DNA of 64,000 bases from an uncultured Microbacterium sp. (GCF_943912325.1 NZ_CALTTX010000009.1:1-64000), one strand, 5' to 3'. Counted from the first letter of the stretch, positions 41,886 through 49,466 are shown. A program made the numbers and translations. The notes: a model not told the origin generated them from the letters alone.

Positions 41886-42602
41886 TCAGGCGTCGCCCGT
41901 GCGCCGGACGGCCGTAAGCCCCGCCGTCGTGCGAGCGCGTGTGAGAACGTGGCCGCCGGGCAGCGCGATGCGCGTCCACGGTCCGGACGCCCAGACGCGA
42001 GCCTGACCGCTCGCCGCGGCCGGGGTTGCGGCCGCATCCGCTGCGGGGTCTGCCGTCGCAGCTGCGCCGAAGAACCCCAGCGCCGTCGCAGCGAATGCCA
42101 CGCCCGCGGGCAGGCCGCCCAGCTCGCTTGCCCCCTCGCCCCATACGCGCGCTCGGATGCGGCGCACGAGGTCCTCGCCGAGTCCCGGCACGGCCTCGCG
42201 TGCGACCACCGCGATCCCCCGCTCAGCGACGTCGCGAAGCGTCGCGATCGAGACCGGCTCGAGAGGTGCCCAGCCGCCGCGCGGCGGCGAGATGCCTGCC
42301 CATGCGGCGCGGCGACCCCTTTCCGGCAGCACGATCTCGGCATCCGTCCCTGCAGCGAGTTCGTCGGCGGCAATGACCAGATCGCACTCCACCTCGGGAT
42401 CAACGCGCGAGACGCGCATACCCAGCACCGTCGGTGTCGCGTCGATGAGGGATGCCGGGGCGAGCGGCGCGGCCGTGGCGATAAGCACCCCCTCGGCCGC
42501 CTGCAGGCGCACGAGTGGTTCGTCGAGCGCCGCGGCGCGCGAAGCGAAGGTCAGCAGATCGGTCGCGGCAGCCGGGTCGGAGAGCACCAGCCGAGCATTC
42601 AT
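41886..42602 (-). CDS. Conserved hypothetical protein (Ala-rich)
   Basis: A 238-residue soluble protein that I do not recognise. It is a mixed alpha/beta sequence with LLTFASRAAALDEPLVRLQA and VEPVS-like linkers; a central acidic and glycine-rich area (GISPPRGGWAPLEPVS) is followed by an Ala-rich helix and an Ala/Thr-rich stretch (TADPAADAAATPAAAS) that may be a flexible linker before a last beta-rich module (ARVWASGPWTRIALPGGHVL). No motif for catalysis is visible. The ATG at 42602 is chosen by the promoter hexamer 7 nt before it. Confidence 0.65.
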   Translation of the reverse strand: MNARLVLSDPAAATDLLTFASRAAALDEPLVRLQAAEGVLIATAAPLAPASLIDATPTVLGMRVSRVDPEVECDLVIAADELAAGTDAEIVLPERGRRAAWAGISPPRGGWAPLEPVSIATLRDVAERGIAVVAREAVPGLGEDLVRRIRARVWGEGASELGGLPAGVAFAATALGFFGAAATADPAADAAATPAAASGQARVWASGPWTRIALPGGHVLTRARTTAGLTAVRRTGDA

Positions 42603-42609
42603 CCCCTCA

Positions 42610-42615
42610 ACGCTA
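42610..42615 (-). promoter_or_regulatory. -10 element, leaderless promoter of the hypothetical gene
   Basis: TAGCGT (minus strand) lies 7 nt before the ATG at 42602. Confidence 0.55.
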
Positions 42616-42665
42616 CCGGGCGGTGCGTCGGCGCTGTCGCGCAGGGGCGGTTCGACGGCCGGCCA

Positions 42666-42671
42666 TAGAAT
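42666..42671 (+). promoter_or_regulatory. -10 element of acyl-CoA thioesterase II gene
   Basis: TAGAAT with a leader of about 50 nt that includes a GAGGAGGA RBS before the GTG at 42727. Confidence 0.5.
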
Positions 42672-42726
42672 CGAAAGCGCCCCGACATGCACTTCTGCGG
42701 CGGGGGCCGCGAACGAGGAGGATGCC

Positions 42727-43671
42727 GTGACGGACTCGCCGGAGCTCGCCGAACTTCACGCACTCGGCATCGACTTGGGCAACCCGACTGCCGTACTGCG
42801 CTATATCCTGACCCTAACCGATGCCGCGCGCACGAACGAAGACACCTTCACGGCGCGATCGCATCCGATGACGAGCAACCGCATCTTCGGCGGCCAGGTG
42901 CTCGCTCAAGCGGTGCTCGCCGCGTCACGCACGGTCGCCGAGGATCGCCCGATCCACTCGATGCACGGCTACTTCTTGCGCCCGGGCGACACGCGCGAAG
43001 CCCTGACCCTCGCGGTGGATCGCATTCACGACGGTCGGTCCTTCTCGACGCGGCGCACGCAGGTCTACCAGAACGCGGCACCGATCCTGTCGATGATCGC
43101 CTCGTACCAGCAGCCGAGCGGCGGGGTCGAGCACGCCGCACCGATGCCCGAAGGGCTCCCGTCGCCCGATGAGCTCAAGCCACTCGAGGACTCCCTCGTC
43201 GGACCGTTCCAGCGACTTCGCCCGCTGCTCGCGGCCCGGCCGATCGATGTGCGTCACATCGGTGGGCACCTATTCGGTCCGCCCGTGGAAGAGGAGTCGG
43301 AGGCATCAGAGCCTCACGCGGCATGGATGCGCACGCGTGGGCCCATCGAGGATGACCCCGTCGTGCACGCCGCCGTGCTGGCGTACATGAGCGATCTCAC
43401 GGTGCAGGATGCGGTCATGCGGGCGCACAGGCTGTCGTGGGGCATGCCGACCGTCAAGGTCGCGAGCCTCGATGCGGCGATGTGGTGGCACCGGCCCGCT
43501 CGCGCCGACGAGTGGCTGCTCTATGTCTCGTCCTCGCCGAGCGCACAGGGCGGCCGCGGCCTCTCGCTCGGCCGGATCTACGCGGCCGACGGCACGCTCG
43601 TCGCATCGACGACGCAAGAGATCATGGTGCGCGTCAAGACGGATGCCGGGGCTGAAGCCTCATCACGCTGA
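42727..43671 (+). CDS. tesB: Acyl-CoA thioesterase II (TesB)
   Basis: A 314-residue double-hotdog thioesterase hydrolysing medium- and long-chain acyl-CoA. The first hotdog shows SNRIFGGQVLAQAVLAA and MHGYFLRPGD with RIHDGRSFSTRRTQVYQ. The second has FSDL-like YMSDLTVQDAVMRAH (catalytic Asp in the second domain), LDAAMWWHRPARADEWLLY and GGRGLSLGRIYAADG. The GTG at 42727 follows GAGGAGGA by 5-6 nt. Neighbouring thioesterase and acyl-CoA ligase genes suggest lipid turnover, but they are separate units. Confidence 0.93.
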   Translation: MTDSPELAELHALGIDLGNPTAVLRYILTLTDAARTNEDTFTARSHPMTSNRIFGGQVLAQAVLAASRTVAEDRPIHSMHGYFLRPGDTREALTLAVDRIHDGRSFSTRRTQVYQNAAPILSMIASYQQPSGGVEHAAPMPEGLPSPDELKPLEDSLVGPFQRLRPLLAARPIDVRHIGGHLFGPPVEEESEASEPHAAWMRTRGPIEDDPVVHAAVLAYMSDLTVQDAVMRAHRLSWGMPTVKVASLDAAMWWHRPARADEWLLYVSSSPSAQGGRGLSLGRIYAADGTLVASTTQEIMVRVKTDAGAEASSR

Positions 43672-43690
43672 GGCTCCGTTCGCCCCGACT

Positions 43691-43707
43691 CGCGGGCGGA
43701 TCCCGCG
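43691..43707. terminator. Short hairpin between convergent thioesterase genes
   Basis: CGCGGG-CGGAT-CCCGCG is a perfect 6-bp stem with a 5-nt loop in the 72-nt gap between the two stop codons. Confidence 0.45.
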
Positions 43708-43743
43708 CCTGAGTGATGCTCGACGCCGACGCCGGAGCGCTGC

Positions 43744-44274
43744 TCAGCGTCGGTGGGCGTAGTGGATGGGTTCGTCGAGGAACGGCGTCCAGGCGTTGCG
43801 GACCTCATCGCTCAGCCGCATCGGCCGCCCGCTCGCGGCATCGACGAGCACGATCACGGCCGTCGAACGCGCATAGACCTGCTTGTCGCCGGGAGTGTCT
43901 CGCGGTGAGACGACCTCGTAACAGACGTCGACGCTCGAACCGCCGATGTGTCCGAACCAGAGCTGCACGTCAAGCGGGTTGCGCTGATACGGCACGGGCA
44001 GCAGGTACTCGATCTCTTGACGCGCGATCAGGGTCAGGACCCCCGATTCGATACTCGTGTCGAGCACCGCGGTCGGTGGGGCCTGCTCCCCCGGCGCGGC
44101 ACGCCAAAAGGCGCGCACGCGGGCCTCTTCGAGCAACTTGAGCATCGCGGTGTTGTTGACGTGATTATAGGCGTCGAGGTCGCCCCAGCGCAGCGCGATG
44201 TCGAGGTGCACACGCGGGCGGGTCGTGGGCGTGTCGTCCACGGCTGACAGCGGGATGGATGCCGAATCGCTCAT
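43744..44274 (-). CDS. Single-hotdog acyl-CoA thioesterase (4HBT family)
   Basis: A 176-residue protein with the 4HBT/YbgC hallmark LRWGDLDAYNHVNNTAMLKLLEEAR, in which the Asp of D-x-Y-N-H-V-N-N is catalytic. The strands carry RQEIEYLLPVPYQRNPLDVQLWFGHIGGSSVDVCYEV. The C-terminal end (LSDEVRNAWTPFLDEP) is typical. It starts 11 nt after the ettA stop, so it is translated from the ettA message. Confidence 0.88.
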   Translation of the reverse strand: MSDSASIPLSAVDDTPTTRPRVHLDIALRWGDLDAYNHVNNTAMLKLLEEARVRAFWRAAPGEQAPPTAVLDTSIESGVLTLIARQEIEYLLPVPYQRNPLDVQLWFGHIGGSSVDVCYEVVSPRDTPGDKQVYARSTAVIVLVDAASGRPMRLSDEVRNAWTPFLDEPIHYAHRR

Positions 44275-44285
44275 CGTCGCCGGCC

Positions 44286-45965
44286 TCAGTCGCGCGTCAG
44301 CTTGCGGTGCGTCGAGCGGTGCGGGTTCGCCGCATCCGGACCCAAACGGTCGATCTTGTTCTGCTCGTACGCCTCGAAGTTGCCCTCGTACCAGTACCAC
44401 TGGTCGGGGTTCGCATCGGTTCCCTCGTAAGCGAGGATGTGCGTCGCGATGCGGTCGAGGAACCACCGGTCGTGGGTGATGACGACGGCGCAACCGGGGA
44501 ACTCGAGCAGCGCGTTCTCGAGCGACGAGAGAGTTTCGACGTCGAGGTCGTTCGTCGGTTCGTCGAGGAGGAGCAGATTGCCGCCCTCTTTCAGCGTCAG
44601 CGCGAGGTTCAGTCGGTTGCGCTCACCGCCCGAGAGCACGCCGGCCTTCTTTTGCTGGTCGGGACCCTTGAATCCGAACTTCGACACGTAGGCGCGCGAG
44701 GGGATCTCGGTCTTGCCGACCGTGATGATGTCGAGCCCGTCCGAGACGACCTCCCACAGCGTCTTCTGCGGGTCGATGTTCGCGCGGCTCTGATCGACAT
44801 AGCTGATTTTTACAGTCTCGCCGACCTTGAGGTCGCCGCCGTCGAGCGGCTCGAGCCCGACGATCGTCTTGAACAGCGTGGTCTTGCCGACGCCGTTGGG
44901 GCCGATGACACCGACGATGCCGTTCGGCGGCAGGCTGAAGCTCAGCCCATCGATGAGGCTCCGGTCGCCGAAGCCCTTCTGGAGGTTCTTCGCCTCAATC
45001 ACGACGCTGCCGAGGCGCGGGCCGGCGGGAATCTGGATCTCTTCGAAATCGAGCTTGCGCGTGCGCTCGGCCTCGGCCGCCATCTCTTCGTAGCGCGCGA
45101 GGCGAGCCTTCGACTTGGTCTGACGGCCCTTTGCCGACGAACGCACCCACTCCAACTCATCCTTCAGGCGCTTGGCGAGCTTCGCGTCCTTCTTGCCCTG
45201 GATGTCGAGGCGCTCGGCCTTCTTCTCGAGGTAGGTCGAGTAGTTGCCCTCATACCCAATGAGTCGGCCACGGTCGACCTCGGCGATCCACTGTGCGACG
45301 TTGTCGAGGAAGTACCGGTCGTGGGTGATCGCGATCACCGCGCCGGGGTAGCTCTGCAGGTGCTGTTCGAGCCAGAGCACACTCTCGGCGTCAAGGTGGT
45401 TCGTAGGCTCGTCGAGCAGCAGCAGGTCGGGCTTCTGCAGGAGGAGTTTCGTCAGGGCGACGCGGCGCTTCTCACCGCCCGAAAGCGGCGCGATCGCGGC
45501 GTCTCCGGGGGGCGTGCGCAGGGCATCCATCGCCTGCTCGAGCTGCGAGTCGAGGTCCCACGCGTCTGCGGCGTCGATCTCTTCCTGCAGTGTGCCCATT
45601 TCAGCAAGCAACGCGTCGAAGTCGGCATCCGGATCGGCCATCAGGCCCGAGATCTCGTTGAAGCGATCGACCTTCGCCTTGATCGCGATGCCGTCTTGAA
45701 TGTTCTCGAGCACCGTCTTCGACTCGTCGAGCTCGGGTTCCTGCATGAGGATGCCGACCGTGAAACCGGGGCTCAGCGTCGCTTCACCGTTCGACGGGGT
45801 ATCGAGCCCCGCCATGATCTTGAGAATCGTGGACTTTCCCGCACCGTTCGGGCCGACCATGCCGATCTTCGCGCCGGGCAGGAACGCCATCGTGACGTCG
45901 TCGAGGATGAGCTTCTCGCCCACCGTTTTGCGGGCGCGCACCATCTGGTAGATGTATTCAGCCAT
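44286..45965 (-). CDS. ettA: Energy-dependent translational throttle protein EttA (ABC-F)
   Basis: A 559-residue soluble ABC-F ATPase acting at the ribosomal E site and gating elongation by ATP/ADP ratio. Two nucleotide-binding domains: Walker A GPNGAGKST and GPNGVGKTT, signature LSGGEKRRVAL and LSGGERNRLNL, Walker B LLLLDEPTNHLDAES and LLLLDEPTNDLDVET. The EttA arm lies within the first domain, and the P-site linker (KLAKRLKDELEWVRSSAKGRQTKSKAR) between domains is basic. Full length. A TAGGGT in the roughly 100-nt upstream gap may be its -10. Confidence 0.96.
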   Translation of the reverse strand: MAEYIYQMVRARKTVGEKLILDDVTMAFLPGAKIGMVGPNGAGKSTILKIMAGLDTPSNGEATLSPGFTVGILMQEPELDESKTVLENIQDGIAIKAKVDRFNEISGLMADPDADFDALLAEMGTLQEEIDAADAWDLDSQLEQAMDALRTPPGDAAIAPLSGGEKRRVALTKLLLQKPDLLLLDEPTNHLDAESVLWLEQHLQSYPGAVIAITHDRYFLDNVAQWIAEVDRGRLIGYEGNYSTYLEKKAERLDIQGKKDAKLAKRLKDELEWVRSSAKGRQTKSKARLARYEEMAAEAERTRKLDFEEIQIPAGPRLGSVVIEAKNLQKGFGDRSLIDGLSFSLPPNGIVGVIGPNGVGKTTLFKTIVGLEPLDGGDLKVGETVKISYVDQSRANIDPQKTLWEVVSDGLDIITVGKTEIPSRAYVSKFGFKGPDQQKKAGVLSGGERNRLNLALTLKEGGNLLLLDEPTNDLDVETLSSLENALLEFPGCAVVITHDRWFLDRIATHILAYEGTDANPDQWYWYEGNFEAYEQNKIDRLGPDAANPHRSTHRKLTRD

Positions 45966-46069
45966 CGATCGACTCCTCGAAGGTCAGGGAAAAGTGTTCG
46001 GCACGCTGAGCGGAGTTCGCGACGGCACCGACTCCCCACCCTACCGGCGAGCGCCGCGGGGAACGGTGA

Positions 46070-46594
46070 CTACCAATTGATCGGAAGCGTGTCACCCACG
46101 AGGCATCCGCCCCCCGAAATCACGGGCAGCACTGTCGATGTGATGCTGTTCCCCGCGAAGTTGGCTTGTCCGATCAGGCACTGACCCGCCATCAGCACCG
46201 ACACCTCGATCGCGTCCACGACGTTGCCGTTCGGCGTCGTCTCGGGCGTGACCTGCATCGCCCCCTTGTCGAATCCGCCGGCGACGAGCGCGTCGACATA
46301 GCTCCGGGACGACGACCTGTTGTCGCCGTTCCACACCTGGGTCAAAACGCTCTGAAAGAACGGCTTGTTCTGATCGGCCGTGCCCGAGGGGTAGAGCTGC
46401 GGCGTCGCATCGGCGGACGGCTCGATGGATGCCGAGGGTGACGCCGACCCGCTCGACGAGGGCGCCGACGGCGCGGGGCTCGGCGTCGGCGTGCACCCGG
46501 CAAGCACCCAGACGGCCACCGCGGCGAGTGTCAGAGCAGCGGCGCGACGGTGACGCACAGGAGCCGCGTCGGGGCCAGGTCGAGGAATCTGCAC
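46070..46594 (-). CDS. Putative lipoprotein (DUF6993-like)
   Basis: A 174-residue exported protein. A basic N-terminus and hydrophobic core end in LAGC (Cys34), followed by a Ser/Pro linker of about 30 residues. The remaining globular part contains FFQSVLTQVW, SRSYVDALVAGGFDKGAMQVTP and MAGQCLIGQANFAGNSITSTV, resembling the actinobacterial DUF6993 family; the assignment is tentative and the function unknown. The GTG start coincides with the first base of one arm of a 17-bp inverted repeat. Confidence 0.75.
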   Translation of the reverse strand: MQIPRPGPDAAPVRHRRAAALTLAAVAVWVLAGCTPTPSPAPSAPSSSGSASPSASIEPSADATPQLYPSGTADQNKPFFQSVLTQVWNGDNRSSSRSYVDALVAGGFDKGAMQVTPETTPNGNVVDAIEVSVLMAGQCLIGQANFAGNSITSTVLPVISGGGCLVGDTLPINW

Positions 46595-46629
46595 CAGCCG
46601 AGTCTACGGCGCGTGCAGATTCCTCGACC
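46578..46629. terminator. 17-bp perfect inverted repeat enclosing a promoter and start codon
   Basis: GGTCGAGGAATCTGCAC (46578-46594) and its exact complement (46613-46629) flank 18 nt. On the minus strand it lies 13 nt after the ssb stop. Its loop holds the TAGACT promoter of the lipoprotein gene, and the distal arm starts with that gene's GTG. It may terminate ssb transcription or hide the GTG in readthrough RNA. There is no U-tract. Confidence 0.7.
46601..46606 (-). promoter_or_regulatory. -10 element, leaderless promoter of lipoprotein gene
   Basis: TAGACT (minus strand), 6 nt before the GTG at 46594, lies inside the loop of the 17-bp inverted repeat. Confidence 0.55.
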
Positions 46630-46642
46630 CGAGGCCGCGCGA

Positions 46643-47161
46643 TCAGAAGGGCGTCGTGTCGGTCGCCCACTGCTCGCCAGCTATCCCCGCGCCGCCGCTG
46701 TGACCCGCCGCGACCAACTCGCGCGACTCGTCGTCCCTAGGCTCCGTCTGCTCGGCGGAGGAGTTCCCTGGTGCCGAGCTCGTCGGTCCGGTTTCGGTCG
46801 AGGTCGACGTCACCTTCGTGAAAGCAGTCGTTCCCCATCGCAGGTCGTGTCCGAGACTCTCGGCGTCGATGTCGGCCTCGATGCCCTTCTTCGTGCCGTT
46901 GTCCCACGCGCGAATGCGCAACTTGCCCGTCACGACGATCCGCTCGCCCTTCTGAAACGACGCGTAGGCGTTGCGCGCCAGCGCGCGAAACGCCGATACC
47001 GAGTAGAAGTTGGTCTCGGCGTCGACCCATTCCTTCTTCTCGGCGTCGTAACGACGCTCGGTGCTCGCGAGCCGGAAGCTCGTGATCGGCGTGCCGTTGC
47101 TCGACGTGAGGTGCTTGATCTCGCCCGCGATGTTGCCGACGACCGTGATGCTCTCTCCCAT
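46643..47161 (-). CDS. ssb: Single-stranded DNA-binding protein
   Basis: A 172-residue OB-fold protein starting MGESITVVGNIAGEIKHLTS, with ITSFRLASTERRYD, ETNFYSVSAFRALARNAYAS and KGERIVVTGKLRIRAW (strand pattern and aromatics of SSB). A Ser/Thr/Glu-rich linker follows, ending DTTPF, the acidic-aromatic tip that recruits repair proteins. The gene is not beside rpsF-rpsR, the usual place of the main ssb, so this may be a second, SsbB-like copy. GAAGGA lies 7 nt before the ATG. Confidence 0.88.
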   Translation of the reverse strand: MGESITVVGNIAGEIKHLTSSNGTPITSFRLASTERRYDAEKKEWVDAETNFYSVSAFRALARNAYASFQKGERIVVTGKLRIRAWDNGTKKGIEADIDAESLGHDLRWGTTAFTKVTSTSTETGPTSSAPGNSSAEQTEPRDDESRELVAAGHSGGAGIAGEQWATDTTPF

Positions 47162-47392
47162 GATGTCCTTCTCTCTCATCGGTGGATCTCTGTTCGATCC
47201 CGGGCGCGATTCGCCCGTGCACTCGATTGTGACGAGGTGTTGCGCACGCATGGGGCAATGCGGCGAATGTGTGGATCGATCGCGAGCCAGCATCCTGTGG
47301 AGAACCGACCGTGGCGCATCCTCGCGTGACGGCGAATCGCACTCCCGGCGCAATGTCGGAGGTGGCATCTATGTTCGAACGAGGAGGTAAGA

Positions 47393-47662
47393 ATGTCTGT
47401 CACAACCACTTCTCCGCTGCCGCCGCAGGTCGCACTCGATGAAGCCGCGCGTACTCGCGGGGTGCGCCTCATCCCGGCAAGCGCGCATCTCGTGCGGGTG
47501 TGCGCACCGAGCGGGCGCATTTACGGCCACGTGCGCCAGATCGAGAGCGCCGATGGTCTGCGCCTGCGTGCCGAGGTCTATCGCGCTGACGTTCGGGCGT
47601 TCCGCGCCGTCGGTGAATTCTGGCGAGCCGACGACGCCCTGCAGGCGCTCACCGCGGCGTGA
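47393..47662 (+). CDS. Small conserved hypothetical protein
   Basis: An 89-residue soluble protein that I do not recognise. It reads as a small alpha/beta fold: ALDEAARTRGVRLIPAS (helix), HLVRVCAPSGRIYGHVRQIE and RLRAEVYRADVRAFRAVGEFW (strands), and a final helix ADDALQALTAA. The AFRAVGEFWRADDALQAL ending resembles small substrate- or DNA-binding modules, but no function follows. The ATG has GAGGAGG 7 nt upstream; TATGTT (about 47372) may be the -10. Divergent from ssb with a 231-nt gap. Confidence 0.7.
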   Translation: MSVTTTSPLPPQVALDEAARTRGVRLIPASAHLVRVCAPSGRIYGHVRQIESADGLRLRAEVYRADVRAFRAVGEFWRADDALQALTAA

Positions 47663-47686
47663 AGCGCGCGAGTAGGCTGGTTTGGC

Positions 47687-47759
47687 CGCCTCCGTAGCTC
47701 AGGGGATAGAGCAGGAGCCTTCTAATCTCTTGGTCGCAGGTTCGAATCCTGCCGGGGGC
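47687..47759 (+). tRNA. tRNA-Arg (anticodon TCT)
   Basis: A 73-nt tRNA. The acceptor GCCTCCG pairs with CGGGGGC, the D-arm is GCTCAGGGGATAGAGC, and the anticodon loop CTTCTAA gives TCT. The T-arm GCAGGTTCGAATCCTGC is canonical. The anticodon stem GGAGC/TCTCT is weak: one mismatch (C31-T39) and a G-T pair. No CCA encoded. Confidence 0.93.
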
Positions 47760-47816
47760 ACCGACACCGAGAAGTGCGCGAAGGGTGAAGAATCCCCGCG
47801 CGAGAGGGGCAAGACG

Positions 47817-48446
47817 ATGTCCGTGAGTTCGAGTGAAAACGACCGATTGGTCTGGATCGACTGCGAAATGACGGGGCTCGACCTCGCGATCGACGAACTC
47901 GTCGAGATCGCGATCGTCATCACCGACTACGAACTTCGCCCGCTCGATCCGGGTTATGCGGCCGTCATCCGCCCGAGCGACGCCGCTCTCGAGCAGATGA
48001 ACGACTTCGTCACCGGGATGCATCGCATGTCTGGTCTGCTCGACGAGATCCCGTCCGGTCGGCCGCTCGCTGACGTCGAGGCCGAGGCGCTCGCCTACAT
48101 TCGCCGCTTCGTTCCGCAAGAGCGCAAAGCTGCGCTCGCCGGCAATACGATCGGCACCGACCGTATGTTCCTCGCCCGCTACATGCCGGCGCTCGATGCG
48201 CACCTGCACTACCGCAACGTCGACGTCTCGAGCATCAAGGAGCTCTCGCGCCGCTGGTTCCCTCGGGCCTTCATTCACTCGCCCGAGAAGAACGGCGGTC
48301 ACCGCGCCCTCGCCGACATCCGCGAGTCGATTCGCGAACTCGCCTACTACCGCAGCGCCGTATTCGTCCCCGAGCCCGGCCCGACGAGCGACGAGGCGAA
48401 GGCTGCGGCGGCGGCGGCCGTCGCCGCATACAACGACGCTGACTGA
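47817..48446 (+). CDS. orn: Oligoribonuclease
   Basis: A 209-residue DEDDh 3'-5' exoribonuclease that degrades di- and oligoribonucleotides, including pGpG. ExoI motif RLVWIDCEMTGLD (Asp15, Glu17), ExoII region GNTIGTDRMFLARYMP, ExoIII HRALADIRESI (His and Asp). The C-terminal 20 residues are Ala-rich. The N-terminus starts at ATG 47817 with GAGAGGGGC upstream. It is embedded between two tRNA genes, and the tRNA-Arg transcript may read into it. Confidence 0.95.
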   Translation: MSVSSSENDRLVWIDCEMTGLDLAIDELVEIAIVITDYELRPLDPGYAAVIRPSDAALEQMNDFVTGMHRMSGLLDEIPSGRPLADVEAEALAYIRRFVPQERKAALAGNTIGTDRMFLARYMPALDAHLHYRNVDVSSIKELSRRWFPRAFIHSPEKNGGHRALADIRESIRELAYYRSAVFVPEPGPTSDEAKAAAAAAVAAYNDAD

Positions 48447-48591
48447 CCACAGCGACGCTCTGGGGCCTGGGGCTATCGGGGGCGTCCGTCGCAACGCTCG
48501 AACGGGTTCCGAGCGAAGCCGTCGGCGTCAGCTGTCGGCGCTCCGCGCTCGCGTGTGGCAGAATTGTCCAGTTGCCTCCTCGTGGGGCCAC

Positions 48592-48668
48592 GGTGGCTAT
48601 AGCTCAGTCGGTAGAGCACCTGGTTGTGGTCCAGGGGGTCGCGGGTTCAAGTCCCGTTAGCCACCCCA
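48592..48668 (+). tRNA. tRNA-His (anticodon GTG)
   Basis: The acceptor GTGGCTA pairs with TAGCCAC. G48592 is the -1 guanosine opposite C73 (48665) required by HisRS. The anticodon loop TTGTGGT gives GTG. The T-arm GCGGGTTCAAGTCCCGT is canonical. CCA is encoded at 48666-48668, unlike the other two tRNAs here. Confidence 0.95.
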
Positions 48669-48757
48669 CTTCGTCTCGGCTGAGTTCCGCCTCGAGCGGG
48701 CCGCCCTGAGACCGCGCAATGGCTTCTCGCTTCGGAGCGGTCCGACAAGGGGCGGCC

Positions 48758-48763
48758 TACGAT
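48758..48763 (+). promoter_or_regulatory. -10 element upstream of metallopeptidase-clpS
   Basis: TACGAT lies 6 nt before the ATG at 48770 (a short leader ORF) and only 2 nt before the in-frame ATG at 48766. It favours leaderless translation of the leader ORF. Confidence 0.5.
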
Positions 48764-48769
48764 TGATGG

Positions 48770-48829
48770 ATGCTGGGCATGGCACTTCGACGACGCGCAC
48801 CGCGCACGCTGCGAGGAGAGTTCGCGTGA
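48770..48829 (+). CDS. Leaderless 19-codon leader ORF
   Basis: Starts at ATG 48770, 6 nt after TACGAT. It encodes MLGMALRRRAPRTLRGEFA and stops at TGA 48827-48829. The stop overlaps the GTG (48826) of the metallopeptidase by 4 nt (GTGA). The Arg-rich peptide resembles the N-terminus of longer actinobacterial homologues of the downstream protein (RRRDRHGRGLRG type), so it could be a split N-terminus or a regulatory leader peptide. Not experimentally supported. Confidence 0.35.
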   Translation: MLGMALRRRAPRTLRGEFA

Positions 48830-49173
48830 TCGATATGAGCGCCGACGAGTTCGAACGCCTCGTCACGGATGAACTCGACCAGCTGCCCGACGACATGATC
48901 GATGGCCTCGACAACGTCGTGTTCGTCGTTGAAGGGCGTTCCGAACCCGGAACCGATCTCTTGGGTCTGTACGACGGGTTCGCCCTCACCGAGCGAGATC
49001 GCTACGGGATGGGCGAGTTGCCCGATCGGATCATCGTGTATCGAGAAGCACACCTCGCCGCGTGCGATACGGTCGCCGAGGTTCGCGACGAAGTGCACAC
49101 GACCCTCGTGCACGAGATCGCCCACTTCTACGGCATCGATGACGATCGCCTGCATGAGCTGGGGTGGGCATGA
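48826..49173 (+). CDS. Metallopeptidase family protein (minimal zincin)
   Basis: A 115-residue zinc-peptidase-like protein. DEFERLVTDELDQLPDDMIDGLDNVVFVVE leads the family domain, LLGLYDGFALTERDRYG and DRIIVYREA follow, and LVHEIAHFYGIDDDRLHELGW gives HExxH (two His ligands plus catalytic Glu), with a downstream Asp/Glu ligand. The start is uncertain: GTG 48826 (VIDMSADEF), ATG 48835, or ATG 48766 with 20 unusual residues. GTG 48826 is favoured by the GTGA overlap. Coupled to clpS by ATGA. Confidence 0.85.
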   Translation: MIDMSADEFERLVTDELDQLPDDMIDGLDNVVFVVEGRSEPGTDLLGLYDGFALTERDRYGMGELPDRIIVYREAHLAACDTVAEVRDEVHTTLVHEIAHFYGIDDDRLHELGWA

Positions 49174-49466
49174 GTATCGCAACTCCCGATATCGACGAGA
49201 GCCTCGACCTCTCGCTCGATCCGGGGCGCCCGCTCACGTGGCAGACAGTCGTGTGGAACGATCCCGTCAACCTCATGAGCTACGTCGTGCACGTGTTTCG
49301 CAGCTACTTCGGCTTCACGAAAGAGCGTGCGACAGCGCTCATGCTCGACGTTCACGAACGCGGCCGCGCGATCGTCGCGACGGGACCGCGTGAGCAGATG
49401 GAGCTGCACGCCCTCGCGATGCACGGCTACGGCTTGTGGGCCACGGTGCAGCCCGCCCCCGCATGA
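49170..49466 (+). CDS. clpS: ATP-dependent Clp protease adaptor ClpS
   Basis: A 98-residue adaptor that binds N-degron residues and passes substrates to ClpA/ClpC-type unfoldases. WQTVVWNDPVNLMSYVVHVFRSYFGF carries the ligand-binding Asn-Asp and Met; AMHGYGLWATVQPA is the C-terminal strand. The N-terminal extension (SIATPDIDESLDLSLDPGRP) is longer than minimal. It overlaps the metallopeptidase gene by 4 nt and is followed after 34 nt by the DUF2017 gene, a conserved actinobacterial trio. Confidence 0.95.
   Translation: MSIATPDIDESLDLSLDPGRPLTWQTVVWNDPVNLMSYVVHVFRSYFGFTKERATALMLDVHERGRAIVATGPREQMELHALAMHGYGLWATVQPAPA

Noticed and set aside
44259..46184. 641-codon open frame opposite ettA
   Set aside because: The minus strand encodes complete EttA with both ABC signatures; the opposite frame is a by-product of codon bias.
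47370..47380. GTTCGAAC as a LexA/SOS box before the 89-residue gene
   Set aside because: The actinobacterial box needs GAAC-N4-GTTC; here the half-sites are in the opposite order and fused.
34637..48668. tRNA genes as integration sites of mobile elements
   Set aside because: All three tRNAs are flanked by conserved housekeeping genes or a terminator; no integrase or partial tRNA copy was seen.
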